Below are positions 13,405 through 22,822 of a stretch of 30,771 bases of DNA, one piece after another (position 1 is the stretch's first letter; every line of letters begins with the position of its first letter). The DNA comes from a virus. The notes beneath the pieces are model-generated. The model was not told the DNA's origin, did no database searches, and was given only the letters and a program-made list of their open reading frames with translations. The position numbers were made by a program, and so were the translations under genes. The DNA is taken from positions 1-30,771 of the IMG/VR virus record IMGVR_UViG_3300032265_002245. The stretch is one strand, 5' to 3'.

Positions 13405-16400
13405 TTAGACTGTGCCGCCATTAATAACCGATATTACTTCAACGCCTCCTGATACTGGGTTAATGGTAGAAGGAATTATGCTTAAGTATCGGCACAACAC
13501 TCGATCACCTTCTTGTGCACCTTCAGATTGACCAACTGCAAAAGAACCCGTGAAAGTTAAACTAATTTTTCCATCTTGGAAACTTGTCGTATAATCTTCA
13601 CCTTCGCAAAGGAATAGACGACCTACAAAACACATCAAAGAGCCTGAAATAAACGTATTTACAGGAGTAAATTCCACAAATCCATTAGTAACATCAATAG
13701 AAGTCAAGGTAATAGAAGCTGTTTGAGGACGATAAGAATCAATTTCAGCTTTTAGTGCAGAATCCGAACTTGCGCGACTAACTGCTTCTGCACCTAGCGC
13801 AGATTCAATTGCAGTATCGGCAGCAGTTCTTGCTGAATTTTCCGCATTAATATTAGACTGAAGTACGGATTCAGCAGCTTCAGCGCGGCTAACTTCCGCA
13901 GCTAAATCAGATGTCAAAGTAACTTCTGCAGCTTGGGCACGGCTAACTTCTGCAGCCAAGCTGCTAGAGATTGCACCTTCGGCAGCTTGAGCGCGGGATG
14001 CCTCAGCGGCAATAGCCGAGTTCTCACCAGAGGTTGCTGCAGCCACAGTGTCATCGACATACTTCTTGTTAGCAGTGTCAGTATCTGCAGTAGGAGTGGC
14101 TACGCCAGATAGCTTGTTACCGCCAAAGTTGACGTTATACTGCAGGAATGACTGGTCAATATAGCCATCGTTAGTGGTTTTGATGGTACGCAGGTTGCCG
14201 CCTGGGACAAATTCTGCATCAAGAGAAGAATATATGGAGGCAACATCTGCATCGGCAAGTTGGTTGTTAAACAACGCCAGCTTGTCCATCGACCCATTAA
14301 ACCCCTGCCCAATCCGGATTTTAAAACCGCTATTGATCATTTGATAGTTTGCAATGGTGTCCGAAGTCTGCGAATTTAGCACACCATCAATATACAATTT
14401 AGTCCCGGCGATGCCCCAGCTTACAAGAATATGGTGCCAATTATTATCACCAATATTAACCATTTGAGAGGCAAGATTGCCATTTGGCCAATTGTAAAGA
14501 AGAACATCACTGCCATTCATGTTAAGCGCAGGACCGTACTGTCCGTTATCGGCACTCATTGTCCACACAACACCATATGAACCACTTGTTTTGATCCAGA
14601 CAGATACTGAGAAGTCGGTTGGGCTGGTTTTCCACCCATCTAGTGTGTGAACCGAGGAGGCGAACGCAGTGCCATCAAAAGATATTGCGGTTCCCGTGGC
14701 GGTTGCCCCTGGTAGACCGTAAATAATGTTTCCTGATGAAATTAGGTAGTTAGAACCAGCAGAATCAATAAGATTACCTTCAAGTTCGTCAAATTTCCAA
14801 ACCGACTTATAGTTCCAAATATTGCCAGAACCTTGTCCTGCAATTCTTTCAGAAAGAGGCGATTCTAGCTTCCATGTAGTTCCGTCATAACGAATTAAGT
14901 CACCGGCGCCAGCACCAGAAGCCGAAACATCTTGAAGTCCAGAAGCCAGTGTTAAATGGCTAAGCCTTGTGCCTTGTTGGCTAACAGTATTATTTAGGGT
15001 ATTTAGGTTGCTGCTTACGTTGTTTACGTTGTTGTTTACGCTGTTAATTTGAGCATCAACGTAATATTTGTTAGATGCATCGGTGCTTGCGGAAGGAGGA
15101 AGAACTCCGGATAGAATGTTACCGCCGAGGTTCAGGTTATACTGCAAGAAAGATGTGTCTAACTGACCAAGATCATTGGTACGCAAAACTCCAGTTGGCG
15201 ATCCAATGATTGCTAAAGAGTAGACATAAGCCTTGCCTTGATTTCCTGGGGCACCAGCCACAAGATGATCTGAGCCAAGCGAAACTGACATGCCCAGACC
15301 AGCGTAGCTTTGTGCATCAGAAGCAACAATTTTAGATCTTTGGCTCAAAGTTCCAGAACTTACGGTGTAAACGTAAACTGCACCATCATTGCTATTGGGA
15401 GTGGTTGACTGGCTTCTAGCTCCGACCGCAGCGATTGTACCATCTGGACTAAGGGCAACAGACCAGCCAAACTGGGAGTATGACTGTTTATCACCAGCTA
15501 TAACCTCTTGTTGCTGCGTATAACTTCCGGGCGTACCAGTAAACACAAAGGCAGCACCGTTGTTGTAACTGTTCTGACTAGAATGATTGTATGCACCGAC
15601 GATGACAGTGCTTGCATCGCCGCTAATGGCTAATGAGCTACCAAAATAGTCATAGTAACCTGAGACGCTAGGCTCTAATTTTTGAGCTTGCGTCCAAGTA
15701 GATCCGCTTCTGGTGTAAACGTAAGCAGAACCTTGGCCCCCAGCACCATTTGGGTTTTGATAAGGCGCACCTGCGACTACAGTATTACCATCATGGCTGA
15801 TGGCCACTTCATAGCCAAGTAGTTCGTAGTATTGAGCGTCACCTGGAACAAGGTGAGCTTCTTCAGCATAAGAAGTGCCAGTCTTTTTATAGACAAAGAT
15901 ACTTCCAGTGCCATTGTTCTCATTAACCGCACCAACTACAACTGTACTAGCATCACCGCTTATTCTGATCGAGTAACCAAACTGCTGATACCAAGCTGCA
16001 TTACTTGGTACAAGTTCTTGAGCTTGCGTCCAGGTAGACCCACTTCTGGTAAACACATATGCCGTGCCGCTAGTAGTGTTATCTTTATTTTGGTTATAGG
16101 CTCCAACGGCAAGCGTATTACCATCGTCGCTTAGGCTTACTTCGCGACCAAAGTACATGTAATAATTAGCATCTGAGGCAAGAAGTTTGGCTTGTTCTGT
16201 CCAAGTTCCATTTGACTTAGTGTAAACATGAACAGCGCCATCCGAGTAAAGGTTACCATTTTCTTGGTAAGCGCCAACGGCCATGGTTGTACCATCGGCA
16301 CTAATAGCAACATAGCCAAACTGGCTTCCATACTGAGGAGCGGTTAGCTCTTGCTCTAAACTAGCATAGCTTAAAGAACCAACGCTGATAGGAGCAACAT

Positions 16401-18693
16401 TTTCCCATTTACCAGCTGCAGCACTCCATTGAACAAGGTCTTTATCAGCCTTGTTTGCAATCATTACATCAGCCAAACCGTCAAGGTTCGGGCTTACGTT
16501 TTGAATTGCTAAGTTAATAGCAGCGACAGCTGCTTGACGAGCGGAAATTTCTGCGTCAATATTGCTTTGTAGGCTTGCTTCAGTAGCTTGAGCACGGCTT
16601 TGCTCCGCAGAATCGGCAGCTTCGCGAGCCAAAGCTTCCGCCTCGATACTCGACTGAAGGCTAGCTTCAAAGTCTTGAGCACGAGTGATTTCGTTATAAA
16701 TATTTGACTGTAGTGTTGCTTCAGCGGCCATTGCGCGACTGGATTCAGAACCAATAGCGGCTTGTAGGCTGGCCTCAACAGTTTGAGCGCGACCTATCTC
16801 ACCCGTCACTTGATTTGCCAAGTCAATATCTGCAGCTTGACGCTGTTGCGACTCGACATCAATATCTGAACGTAGTGCTGCTTCAGCAGCCATAGCTCGG
16901 CTTTGTTCAGCCGATTCTGCAGCTTGAGCACGAGAAGCTTCAGAGCCAATTTCACCAGCTATAGTAGTGGCAAGATTGGGATCATTGGCAAGAGACTGAG
17001 CCAATTTATTAAGGGTATCGAGTACAGCAGGAGCCGAATCAACTACTGCGGCAACCTTGGTATCGGTATAGGACTTGGCATCATTTAATGCCTGAGCTTC
17101 AGCAGCTTGTGCCCGTAGTGCTTCCGCATTAACAGCACCAGCCAAAGAAGTTTCAGCAGCTTGGGCGCGAGAAGTCTCTGCGGCAACGCTGCCGCTCAAA
17201 GAATTTTCAGCGGCCTGAGCACGCAATGCTTCAGAAGAAATCAAACCAGTGAGAGTGGTAACGTCAGTTTGACGCGAAACAGCCTCAGCTGCGATTGCAG
17301 CTTGGCGGTCAGAAGCTTCCTGAGCTAAGCCGGAAGCAAGACTAGCTTCAGCAGCTTGAGCACGACTGGTTTCAGCCATCAAACTCGAAGAGATTTGATC
17401 ATCAGCTGACTGACGAGCAGATGCTTCGCTAGCCAAATCAGAAGACAAACCAGCTTCGGCAGCTTGAGCGCGGGATGCCTCAGCGGCAATAGCGGCGTCT
17501 CTAGCTGATGCCTCAGCGGCAACAGCTGCTATGCGAGCACTTGCTTCACTGCTTACGCTGGAAGCGAGGCTTGCTTCGGCAGCTTGAGCACGACTGGTTT
17601 CAGCATCGACAGCAGCTTGACGAGCGGAAGTTTCAGAGAAAACAGCAGCTTGACGAGAAGATGTTTCTGCGTCGATAGCAGTTTGACGAGCGCTAGCTTC
17701 AGCTGCGATTGCAGCGTCTCTAGCTGATGCCTCAGCCGCAACAGCTGCTTGACGAGCGGTTGCTTCAGAATCAATAGCTATTTGTAGAGCCTGGTCGGCT
17801 GCTTCACGAGCCGATTGTTCTGCCGACACTGCTATTTGACGAGCGGTTGCTTCAGAATCAATAGCTATTTGTAGAGCCTGATCAGCTGCTTGGCGAGCAG
17901 TAGCTTCAGTACTATCTGCCAAAGCTCTGTCAGTAGCTTCTTTAGCCAAATCGCTAGTTAATTGCAAATCGGCTGCTTCGCGAGCTTGGGTTTCAGCTGC
18001 GTCAGCTATTTGACGAGCAGCAGCTTCAGAGCCAATTTGGTTAGCTACAGTGGTGGCAAAATTAGGATCGTCACCAAGGGCGTCAGCGAGTTCTTTCAAA
18101 GTATCAAGTACCGCAGGAGCGCTTGCTATTAAGTCAGAAATCTTCTGGTCGGCGTAAGCTTGAGCGTCAGATTTAGCCTTAGCAATGCTACCTTCGCCGG
18201 AGCCTTCGATTACGTCTAAACGGCCACTAAGCGCTGATTCTGCAGCTTGTGCTCTTGAAGTCTCAACTGCCAAGTCGCTAGCTATGCCAGCTTCAGCAGT
18301 TTCAGCTCTCAGAATTTCGGCGGCTAAATCGCTAGCAATAGAAGCTTCAGCGCCTTGGGCTCTGGACACTTCGCTTGCAAGGTCAGTGGTAAGTTTGCCT
18401 TCAGCAACTTCTGCGCGGCTTTGCTCTGCTGCGTCCGCGGCTGCTCTAGCAGAAGCTTCAGCAGACGCTAAACCATCCACGTAAGATTTACGAGTAAGAT
18501 CATTAGCGGCTTGTGGATCTACCGAAATCTTCGGATTGACACTAAGATACCATTCATTCGCATTACTAAAATAAAAAAGGTCACGATCTGAGCCCGAATT
18601 GTCTACGGCGCGCAGAGTCTGACCATTTAGAAGTTGGAACTTTGTTCCGTCTATCGCATTATTCTCGATAAACTTCTTTTTAATCTGAGACAT
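13405..18693 (-). CDS. Giant tail fibre: coiled coil, beta-propeller and LamG domains
   Basis: A 1762-residue fibre-like protein, ATG 18693 after AGGGGA. Residues 1-70 are a short fibre N-terminus ending RKSYVDG. Residues ~70-740 are an Ala-rich repeat of SRAQAAEASL and SARQAA units, a long trimeric-type coiled coil, with two 'APAVLDTL..LA..L' hinges (~190 and ~550). Residues ~773-1160 contain seven FG-GAP-like repeats, each with an '..FG..V.IS.DG...VGA' core and 'VYT...G.W' strand, fitting a seven-bladed propeller. Two copies of a '..FLQYN.N.GG..LSG' plus 'A.KKYVDD' hinge follow (~1190, ~1530). Between them, ~1294-1493, is a LamG/concanavalin-type lectin domain (FSVSVWIKTSGSYGVVW; NNWHHILVSW). 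Ala-rich helix resumes to ~1650, and a strand-rich end domain follows. It probably binds host surface glycans. Confidence 0.9.
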   Translation of the reverse strand: MSQIKKKFIENNAIDGTKFQLLNGQTLRAVDNSGSDRDLFYFSNANEWYLSVNPKISVDPQAANDLTRKSYVDGLASAEASARAAADAAEQSRAEVAEGKLTTDLASEVSRAQGAEASIASDLAAEILRAETAEAGIASDLAVETSRAQAAESALSGRLDVIEGSGEGSIAKAKSDAQAYADQKISDLIASAPAVLDTLKELADALGDDPNFATTVANQIGSEAAARQIADAAETQAREAADLQLTSDLAKEATDRALADSTEATARQAADQALQIAIDSEATARQIAVSAEQSAREAADQALQIAIDSEATARQAAVAAEASARDAAIAAEASARQTAIDAETSSRQAAVFSETSARQAAVDAETSRAQAAEASLASSVSSEASARIAAVAAEASARDAAIAAEASRAQAAEAGLSSDLASEASARQSADDQISSSLMAETSRAQAAEASLASGLAQEASDRQAAIAAEAVSRQTDVTTLTGLISSEALRAQAAENSLSGSVAAETSRAQAAETSLAGAVNAEALRAQAAEAQALNDAKSYTDTKVAAVVDSAPAVLDTLNKLAQSLANDPNLATTIAGEIGSEASRAQAAESAEQSRAMAAEAALRSDIDVESQQRQAADIDLANQVTGEIGRAQTVEASLQAAIGSESSRAMAAEATLQSNIYNEITRAQDFEASLQSSIEAEALAREAADSAEQSRAQATEASLQSNIDAEISARQAAVAAINLAIQNVSPNLDGLADVMIANKADKDLVQWSAAAGKWENVAPISVGSLSYASLEQELTAPQYGSQFGYVAISADGTTMAVGAYQENGNLYSDGAVHVYTKSNGTWTEQAKLLASDANYYMYFGREVSLSDDGNTLAVGAYNQNKDNTTSGTAYVFTRSGSTWTQAQELVPSNAAWYQQFGYSIRISGDASTVVVGAVNENNGTGSIFVYKKTGTSYAEEAHLVPGDAQYYELLGYEVAISHDGNTVVAGAPYQNPNGAGGQGSAYVYTRSGSTWTQAQKLEPSVSGYYDYFGSSLAISGDASTVIVGAYNHSSQNSYNNGAAFVFTGTPGSYTQQQEVIAGDKQSYSQFGWSVALSPDGTIAAVGARSQSTTPNSNDGAVYVYTVSSGTLSQRSKIVASDAQSYAGLGMSVSLGSDHLVAGAPGNQGKAYVYSLAIIGSPTGVLRTNDLGQLDTSFLQYNLNLGGNILSGVLPPSASTDASNKYYVDAQINSVNNNVNNVSSNLNTLNNTVSQQGTRLSHLTLASGLQDVSASGAGAGDLIRYDGTTWKLESPLSERIAGQGSGNIWNYKSVWKFDELEGNLIDSAGSNYLISSGNIIYGLPGATATGTAISFDGTAFASSVHTLDGWKTSPTDFSVSVWIKTSGSYGVVWTMSADNGQYGPALNMNGSDVLLYNWPNGNLASQMVNIGDNNWHHILVSWGIAGTKLYIDGVLNSQTSDTIANYQMINSGFKIRIGQGFNGSMDKLALFNNQLADADVASIYSSLDAEFVPGGNLRTIKTTNDGYIDQSFLQYNVNFGGNKLSGVATPTADTDTANKKYVDDTVAAATSGENSAIAAEASRAQAAEGAISSSLAAEVSRAQAAEVTLTSDLAAEVSRAEAAESVLQSNINAENSARTAADTAIESALGAEAVSRASSDSALKAEIDSYRPQTASITLTSIDVTNGFVEFTPVNTFISGSLMCFVGRLFLCEGEDYTTSFQDGKISLTFTGSFAVGQSEGAQEGDRVLCRYLSIIPSTINPVSGGVEVISVINGGTV
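13977..17493. repeat. 40-nt exact repeat 3.5 kb apart in the fibre gene
   Basis: Identical 40-nt stretches lie at 13977-14016 and 17454-17493, encoding the same SRAQAAEA unit in the N-terminal and C-terminal coiled coils. The coordinates span both copies. Recombination between them would delete the propeller and LamG domains (about 3.5 kb). Confidence 0.85.
17751..17880. repeat. 43-nt exact direct repeat inside the fibre gene
   Basis: The same 43 bases occur at 17751-17793 and 17838-17880, an offset of 87 nt (29 codons), so the reading frame is preserved. This indicates recent duplication of a coiled-coil unit. Confidence 0.9.
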
Positions 18694-18719
18694 GCTTAAA
18701 TCCCCTAGTTGTTAGTGTA

Positions 18720-19121
18720 CTAGAAGTATTCTATCACAACTTGATCATCGATCTCAAGAAGACCATCTAAGCCCATGTTACCCCAGGAAATAATGTTGGG
18801 TGAGATCACGGTGAAATCGGCTGAATATATTTGAGCTGGACCACCCTGCGGAAAAATCTTAGTTTTTGAGGGATGTTGGATCTCTTTCGAGACCGTTATG
18901 GTCTTGGTCATCAAATTTAGGCCAGTTATCTTAATAGTTTCGGTGGCGGTAGAATCATTAAGCCGGATTATGCCGCCAGATTGTGCGATGTTTATGGTAT
19001 TGGTCGAAACGTTTAACCACAGCTGATTATCAGCGGGCTTAGCTGGATCGTCAGAGCGAATCTGTAGACCTTGTTCTATCACGGTCTCTTCTTGTCTAGC
19101 TATGTGAACTCTTTTAGCCAT
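18720..19121 (-). CDS. Virion structural-type protein
   Basis: A 133-residue strand-rich protein. The N-terminal part (EQGLQIRSDDPAKPADNQLW, then LNVSTNTINIAQSGG) is typical of fibre-attachment or baseplate proteins. The start overlaps the preceding stop as TAATG. Gene order just upstream of the giant fibre suggests a fibre-connector or minor tail protein. No specific function can be assigned. Confidence 0.7.
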   Translation of the reverse strand: MAKRVHIARQEETVIEQGLQIRSDDPAKPADNQLWLNVSTNTINIAQSGGIIRLNDSTATETIKITGLNLMTKTITVSKEIQHPSKTKIFPQGGPAQIYSADFTVISPNIISWGNMGLDGLLEIDDQVVIEYF

Positions 19122-19858
19122 TACACGCCACCAGACGAGATAACCAACTGATCATTACTAAAATATCTCCAACCCTGTCCATCGAAAAATACAGGTCTCT
19201 GCATGCCGCTGAGATCTCTAACAAAGATCCAAGGCATGGTGTTGCTTATACCCACGGGATTGGTGGGTAGATTGGAGATATCGTATACCGGTAGGTAATT
19301 TAACGCGAGCGAGTTTTGCTGCACCATGCTGAACAAAACTTGGTCTGTCTGATCTACAACCCTGAATGACGGAAGGGGCGTAGACGCCGAATCAGTATAG
19401 AACTCACCCGTCCTGCCATCAACGTTCAGGCTGAACATATACCCAGATGGACTGGTTAAAAAAATATGACTGATGCTTGCACCAGTGGTAGACGGCGGAT
19501 CTACCATGATTATCTCGCCTTGAGAATCTATCTCTATAGAGGCTATAGTTCCGTCATCGGCCTTAAAGTTCCAGTAAGTTAAGATGCTGGGATCATTGAC
19601 GCTCAGTAGCTCGGACGTCATGAGTCCATCGTCAGTAACTGCTATTTTCCATTTGCCGACAGGGCTAGGAAGTATGACCGATGTCGGTGCGGCGCCTATC
19701 CTAAAGGTTATGCTGCCATCCTGGTTCATCAGGTTGGAAATCTGAGTTAAGAACGCTAACTTATTAATTGCGTCTTGAATATTAAAGGCATCTAGACCAT
19801 TCTGCGACGATGAGAACGGTATGGATTGAGCTGTAGGCGAGAAGAACGTATTAAACAT
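19121..19858 (-). CDS. Virion structural-type protein
   Basis: A 245-residue protein, beta-rich with many Ser/Thr/Asn and short repeats of 'DG.I' type (DDGTIASIEIDSQGEIIMVD). It looks like a tail or baseplate protein. Start ATG 19858 overlaps the preceding stop (TAATG) with GGGAGG just upstream. It belongs to a three-gene cassette before the large fibre. No named homologue is recognised. Confidence 0.7.
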   Translation of the reverse strand: MFNTFFSPTAQSIPFSSSQNGLDAFNIQDAINKLAFLTQISNLMNQDGSITFRIGAAPTSVILPSPVGKWKIAVTDDGLMTSELLSVNDPSILTYWNFKADDGTIASIEIDSQGEIIMVDPPSTTGASISHIFLTSPSGYMFSLNVDGRTGEFYTDSASTPLPSFRVVDQTDQVLFSMVQQNSLALNYLPVYDISNLPTNPVGISNTMPWIFVRDLSGMQRPVFFDGQGWRYFSNDQLVISSGGV

Positions 19859-20607
19859 TACCCGACCTCCCAGACCCTGGCGTTAGCTGAACCACTAGAC
19901 GAGATTATCCAGATCTGCATACCTGTGGCCGCTGGAACATATACCATTTGATTTACGAAAACCGGAATACCATTGGCCGAAGTTACAGTATGATTGAAAC
20001 CCATATACAGATTTACATCTATGGGCATGATGAATATCCCCTTGCGGTTGACAAGGCTAGATGGTCCGCCGAGTGCCTGCGTTGCAACCGTTCCTGTCAC
20101 GATGATATTCTGTCCCTGCGCAGCACCTTGTAGCGAATCCGATACCTTAGCCTCGCTGAACGGGGTGAAATTAAGATTATCGACGGCTACGCCCATGCTC
20201 TTAGATTGCGAACCGGGATTCTTTACGAACTTCAGCACGTTTCCAGAATCATCGACGGGAACGACGCGACGCGCAACGATCGGTGCTTCTTCGTACGTAA
20301 AACGCTCGATATCTTGGGTAGGAACTGCTGGTCTTGGTTGCTCCGGCGCACTGATGGTTGCACTAGTGTCATAGGACGACAAGTCGATCCGCATGTTTGG
20401 GTTAGTGCCCTGTGGACCGATCGCCATCTGCGTGTCTGAGAATATAGCTTTCACCTCTGCCGCGATAGATGGCAGACTTGGACTAAGAACAACGACAAGT
20501 TGCTGCAACTTATAAGGCGAAGTAGACGATAGGGTGACGATGCCGTTCGTTGTGCCATTGACTACGAATGACTGAGTCGGTACTTCTTTCCAATACCTCT
20601 CTAGCAT
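19858..20607 (-). CDS. Virion structural-type protein
   Basis: A 249-residue protein. ATG 20607 is chosen because it lies one base after the preceding stop; the longer frame uses TTG and runs into the previous gene. The sequence is beta-rich: VNGTTNGIVTLSSTSPYKLQ at the N-terminus, and YMGFNHTVTSANGIPVFVNQ and 'MVYVPAATGMQIWIISS' near the end. It resembles phage tail or decoration proteins. It opens the cassette of three overlapping genes that leads to the giant fibre. Confidence 0.68.
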   Translation of the reverse strand: MLERYWKEVPTQSFVVNGTTNGIVTLSSTSPYKLQQLVVVLSPSLPSIAAEVKAIFSDTQMAIGPQGTNPNMRIDLSSYDTSATISAPEQPRPAVPTQDIERFTYEEAPIVARRVVPVDDSGNVLKFVKNPGSQSKSMGVAVDNLNFTPFSEAKVSDSLQGAAQGQNIIVTGTVATQALGGPSSLVNRKGIFIMPIDVNLYMGFNHTVTSANGIPVFVNQMVYVPAATGMQIWIISSSGSANARVWEVG

Positions 20608-20608
20608 C

Positions 20609-21436
20609 TTAATATCCCGTGTCTTCTTCTCTATCGCCAATAGATACAGAGTTAAAATTTTGAGCGATCTTACTCTGATAGTCTAATAATAACTCAAGCT
20701 CACGGTCAGTCGGTTGTCGAACCGCAACTTCTCTAGCTATACGCTGGATATCGATATCTGTAGGCGTTTTTTGCAACATGCTAGAGTACTTCTCTTTTAT
20801 GGCGGCAATACGCTCTTTATCTGTTGGTGCCGGCTTGTCGGCGTGCTTCTCTTTGATCTCTTTTATCTTTTGATTTAGTGGTTTATCTATTTTAGGTATC
20901 ATCTTTTCTTTCAACACCGTAAGATGATCGCCGGTTGAGTCTGTTTTGGCGGTATGTCTAGCTTTTATCTGGTCGAACCCTTCCTCTGTTTTCTTCGTGT
21001 CTTGTGGTTTTTTACCAGAAATATCAAGATCTTCTACCTGATCATGAGATATGATGCGGCCATCATTCAATGCGTAGGAATTATGTTGCTGAGAACCCAT
21101 ATCGAGCACGTCTTTCACATCATGGTATCCGGGCTCTTTTTTAATCTTTATTTTCCATGACTTAGGTAAATCTTGCTTTTCAAAAGTGAGAACATCCTGC
21201 TTGTTGATGGGTTCACACGAATCTTTTTCGTATGGTTTCTTGCCGGGCGTAGGTTTATAACCATCCCAGCATCTGCCATCCTTCTTAACCATTTCTTTAA
21301 GTTCTTTTAGCTGACGACCAGCTTCCTTTAATTGCTCTGGCCTTGAACCACTGCGAAGCGTATCTACAAGACGCCTGTGTTCTTCCACTAGCTCTGGCTT
21401 TGATTTATACAACGATTTCAGCAGTTCTTTCAGCAT
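20609..21436 (-). CDS. Lys/Glu-rich hypothetical protein with CWDGYKPTPGKKPY motif
   Basis: A 275-residue protein. The ATG at 21436 is chosen, 6 nt after AGGAG; the ATG two codons earlier abuts that site. Residues ~55-75 carry a CWDGYKPTPGKKPY segment followed by a second Cys (SCEP), a small Cys-Gly motif seen in other phage hypothetical proteins. Much of the rest is highly charged helix (LNQKIKEIKEKHADKPAPTD) and probably coiled or disordered. It overlaps the preceding gene by 7 nt. Its place among head-type genes suggests an internal or scaffold-like virion protein; this is inference. Confidence 0.65.
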   Translation of the reverse strand: MLKELLKSLYKSKPELVEEHRRLVDTLRSGSRPEQLKEAGRQLKELKEMVKKDGRCWDGYKPTPGKKPYEKDSCEPINKQDVLTFEKQDLPKSWKIKIKKEPGYHDVKDVLDMGSQQHNSYALNDGRIISHDQVEDLDISGKKPQDTKKTEEGFDQIKARHTAKTDSTGDHLTVLKEKMIPKIDKPLNQKIKEIKEKHADKPAPTDKERIAAIKEKYSSMLQKTPTDIDIQRIAREVAVRQPTDRELELLLDYQSKIAQNFNSVSIGDREEDTGY

Positions 21437-22215
21437 CTCCATCTCCTGAGCGCTAAAGCTTTTCTGGTGGGCTTTCCGTGCTTGTCTTTCATTGGCCCTT
21501 TAACACCGCCCATCCTAGCGCAAAATGATCTACGGCGCTTGGCTCGTTTACCCTTAGGGTTCTTCTCACCTACTGCGGTTTGCAACTTAGAATCAGGATT
21601 CTCCCGACGATAAGCTTTTACACCAGCCGCGGTCATGCCGCCCCTAGGGGATTTATGTTCTGCTTTTAAACCCTTGTCCAGGATTTCTTCGTAATCGCAA
21701 TAATTTAGATAGTTTACGATAGCTTTTTCTAAGGTTTCTGAAACATCTTCGTCAAAAACCACGTCCAGCGTGCCATCTGAATAAGATTCGAAATATACAT
21801 CGCTTTTCTTTAGTCCGGCTGTGTAATCAGTACTAGATCCCGAGATGTAACGCTGATACAGACGCAGAGCTTCACCCTTGTTACCGGTGGAATGCAGATG
21901 GTTGATATGAGCAGTCATCATCGCACGATCTGGGTGACCCTCGGGAATAACCCCGCCGTGACGTGCAGCAATGGTGTTCACGTCAGTTGGCGGACTCTTA
22001 GCTCCATCGGTCTTATTTACCTTAGACTGCTCAGCGAAACAATCGTCACAAAGCCATTTTCTAGTACTCAGAAACCTGGACTTTCCAGTATCCTTTTCTT
22101 TAATGATGTTGGCGATCGGTACTGATTTATATTTACTAATCAACTTATTGCAGTTAGATCCACTGCATTTGACAGCATCACTTTTTACCGATCCCTTATT
22201 TAAAACGTTGTTCAC
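21430..22215 (-). CDS. Zn-ribbon-like protein with phage C-terminal SPRGGMTAAGVKAYRREN module
   Basis: A 261-residue protein starting at GTG 22215 with AAGGTG just upstream. The N-terminus has a four-Cys set (C17, C22, C56, C59), fitting a zinc ribbon. The C-terminal ~75 residues (SPRGGMTAAGVKAYRRENPD, then 'KRRRSFCARMGGVKGPMKD' and 'KPTRKALALRRW') are a conserved phage module of unknown function (DUF6321-like by memory, not searched). The module is strongly basic, so nucleic-acid binding is plausible. It overlaps the next gene by 7 nt. Confidence 0.72.
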   Translation of the reverse strand: MNNVLNKGSVKSDAVKCSGSNCNKLISKYKSVPIANIIKEKDTGKSRFLSTRKWLCDDCFAEQSKVNKTDGAKSPPTDVNTIAARHGGVIPEGHPDRAMMTAHINHLHSTGNKGEALRLYQRYISGSSTDYTAGLKKSDVYFESYSDGTLDVVFDEDVSETLEKAIVNYLNYCDYEEILDKGLKAEHKSPRGGMTAAGVKAYRRENPDSKLQTAVGEKNPKGKRAKRRRSFCARMGGVKGPMKDKHGKPTRKALALRRWRC

Positions 22216-22276
22216 TTTGCACCTTATGGTCGCGAAATTATTTGCACGATTTTAAGATCTTTAGTAGCGGGTTTGT

Positions 22277-22822
22277 TCATAGTTTCTGACCTTGAATATA
22301 ATGAGCAACGTCTGAAAGCTGCTTAGCAGCTTCGGTGATCTTAGCTTTAACCCAATCAGGCGAATCTTCGGATGATTTCATAGACTTGCGTATCTCGTTT
22401 AGATGATGAGAGATTGATTCTAGTTGAGAGAACATCATCTCCGAATCATCGTCCTTAGCCATCTCGTTGACACCTTCGCCTCCCTTGCGCGGGTTACTCG
22501 GCGTCGGCATGTCAGGCGTCTCGCCTTTTACGACCTTTAGTCCCTCGGAAGGATGGGCGAGAACGTGGTTTGACATACCCAAAGCAAGATTCTGAGCACT
22601 CTTAGACTTATCGATCATGTGCTTGATGGACGACTTGTTGTGTGGCTGAGCACTAGAGCTATCCACGATATTGTGCGCATATTCCTTTGCCTTACCGTGA
22701 TCCTTCATCTTTGACACTTCGTTGACGTGGTTCATGGTGAATACAGAATGACCATGATCCAGTTTGGGTGCCGCTTTGCTAAGCGTCCACTGTCCGTTAG
22801 AGCTTTTAATCAGCTTTTCCAT
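22277..22822 (-). CDS. Virion-associated hypothetical protein
   Basis: A 181-residue protein. The first part is His/Lys-rich with HGHSVFTMNHVNEVSKMKDH. The C-terminal 'SPDWVKAKITEAAKQLSDVA' followed by HYI resembles the '(E/D)W...KIT.AADY' helix found at the end of small virion proteins in T4-like and other phages. The start overlaps the preceding gene by 17 nt. Probably a head or neck-associated protein; not proven. Confidence 0.65.
   Translation of the reverse strand: MEKLIKSSNGQWTLSKAAPKLDHGHSVFTMNHVNEVSKMKDHGKAKEYAHNIVDSSSAQPHNKSSIKHMIDKSKSAQNLALGMSNHVLAHPSEGLKVVKGETPDMPTPSNPRKGGEGVNEMAKDDDSEMMFSQLESISHHLNEIRKSMKSSEDSPDWVKAKITEAAKQLSDVAHYIQGQKL

Noticed and set aside
18185-18484. Long + strand open frame in the fibre gene
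   Set aside because: It is the antisense of the Ala-rich coiled coil (Ala/Ser-rich by codon reversal), with no ribosome site.
19994-20374. + strand open frame of 126 codons inside the structural genes
   Set aside because: It lies antisense to a better-supported - strand gene and has no ribosome site or protein-like features.
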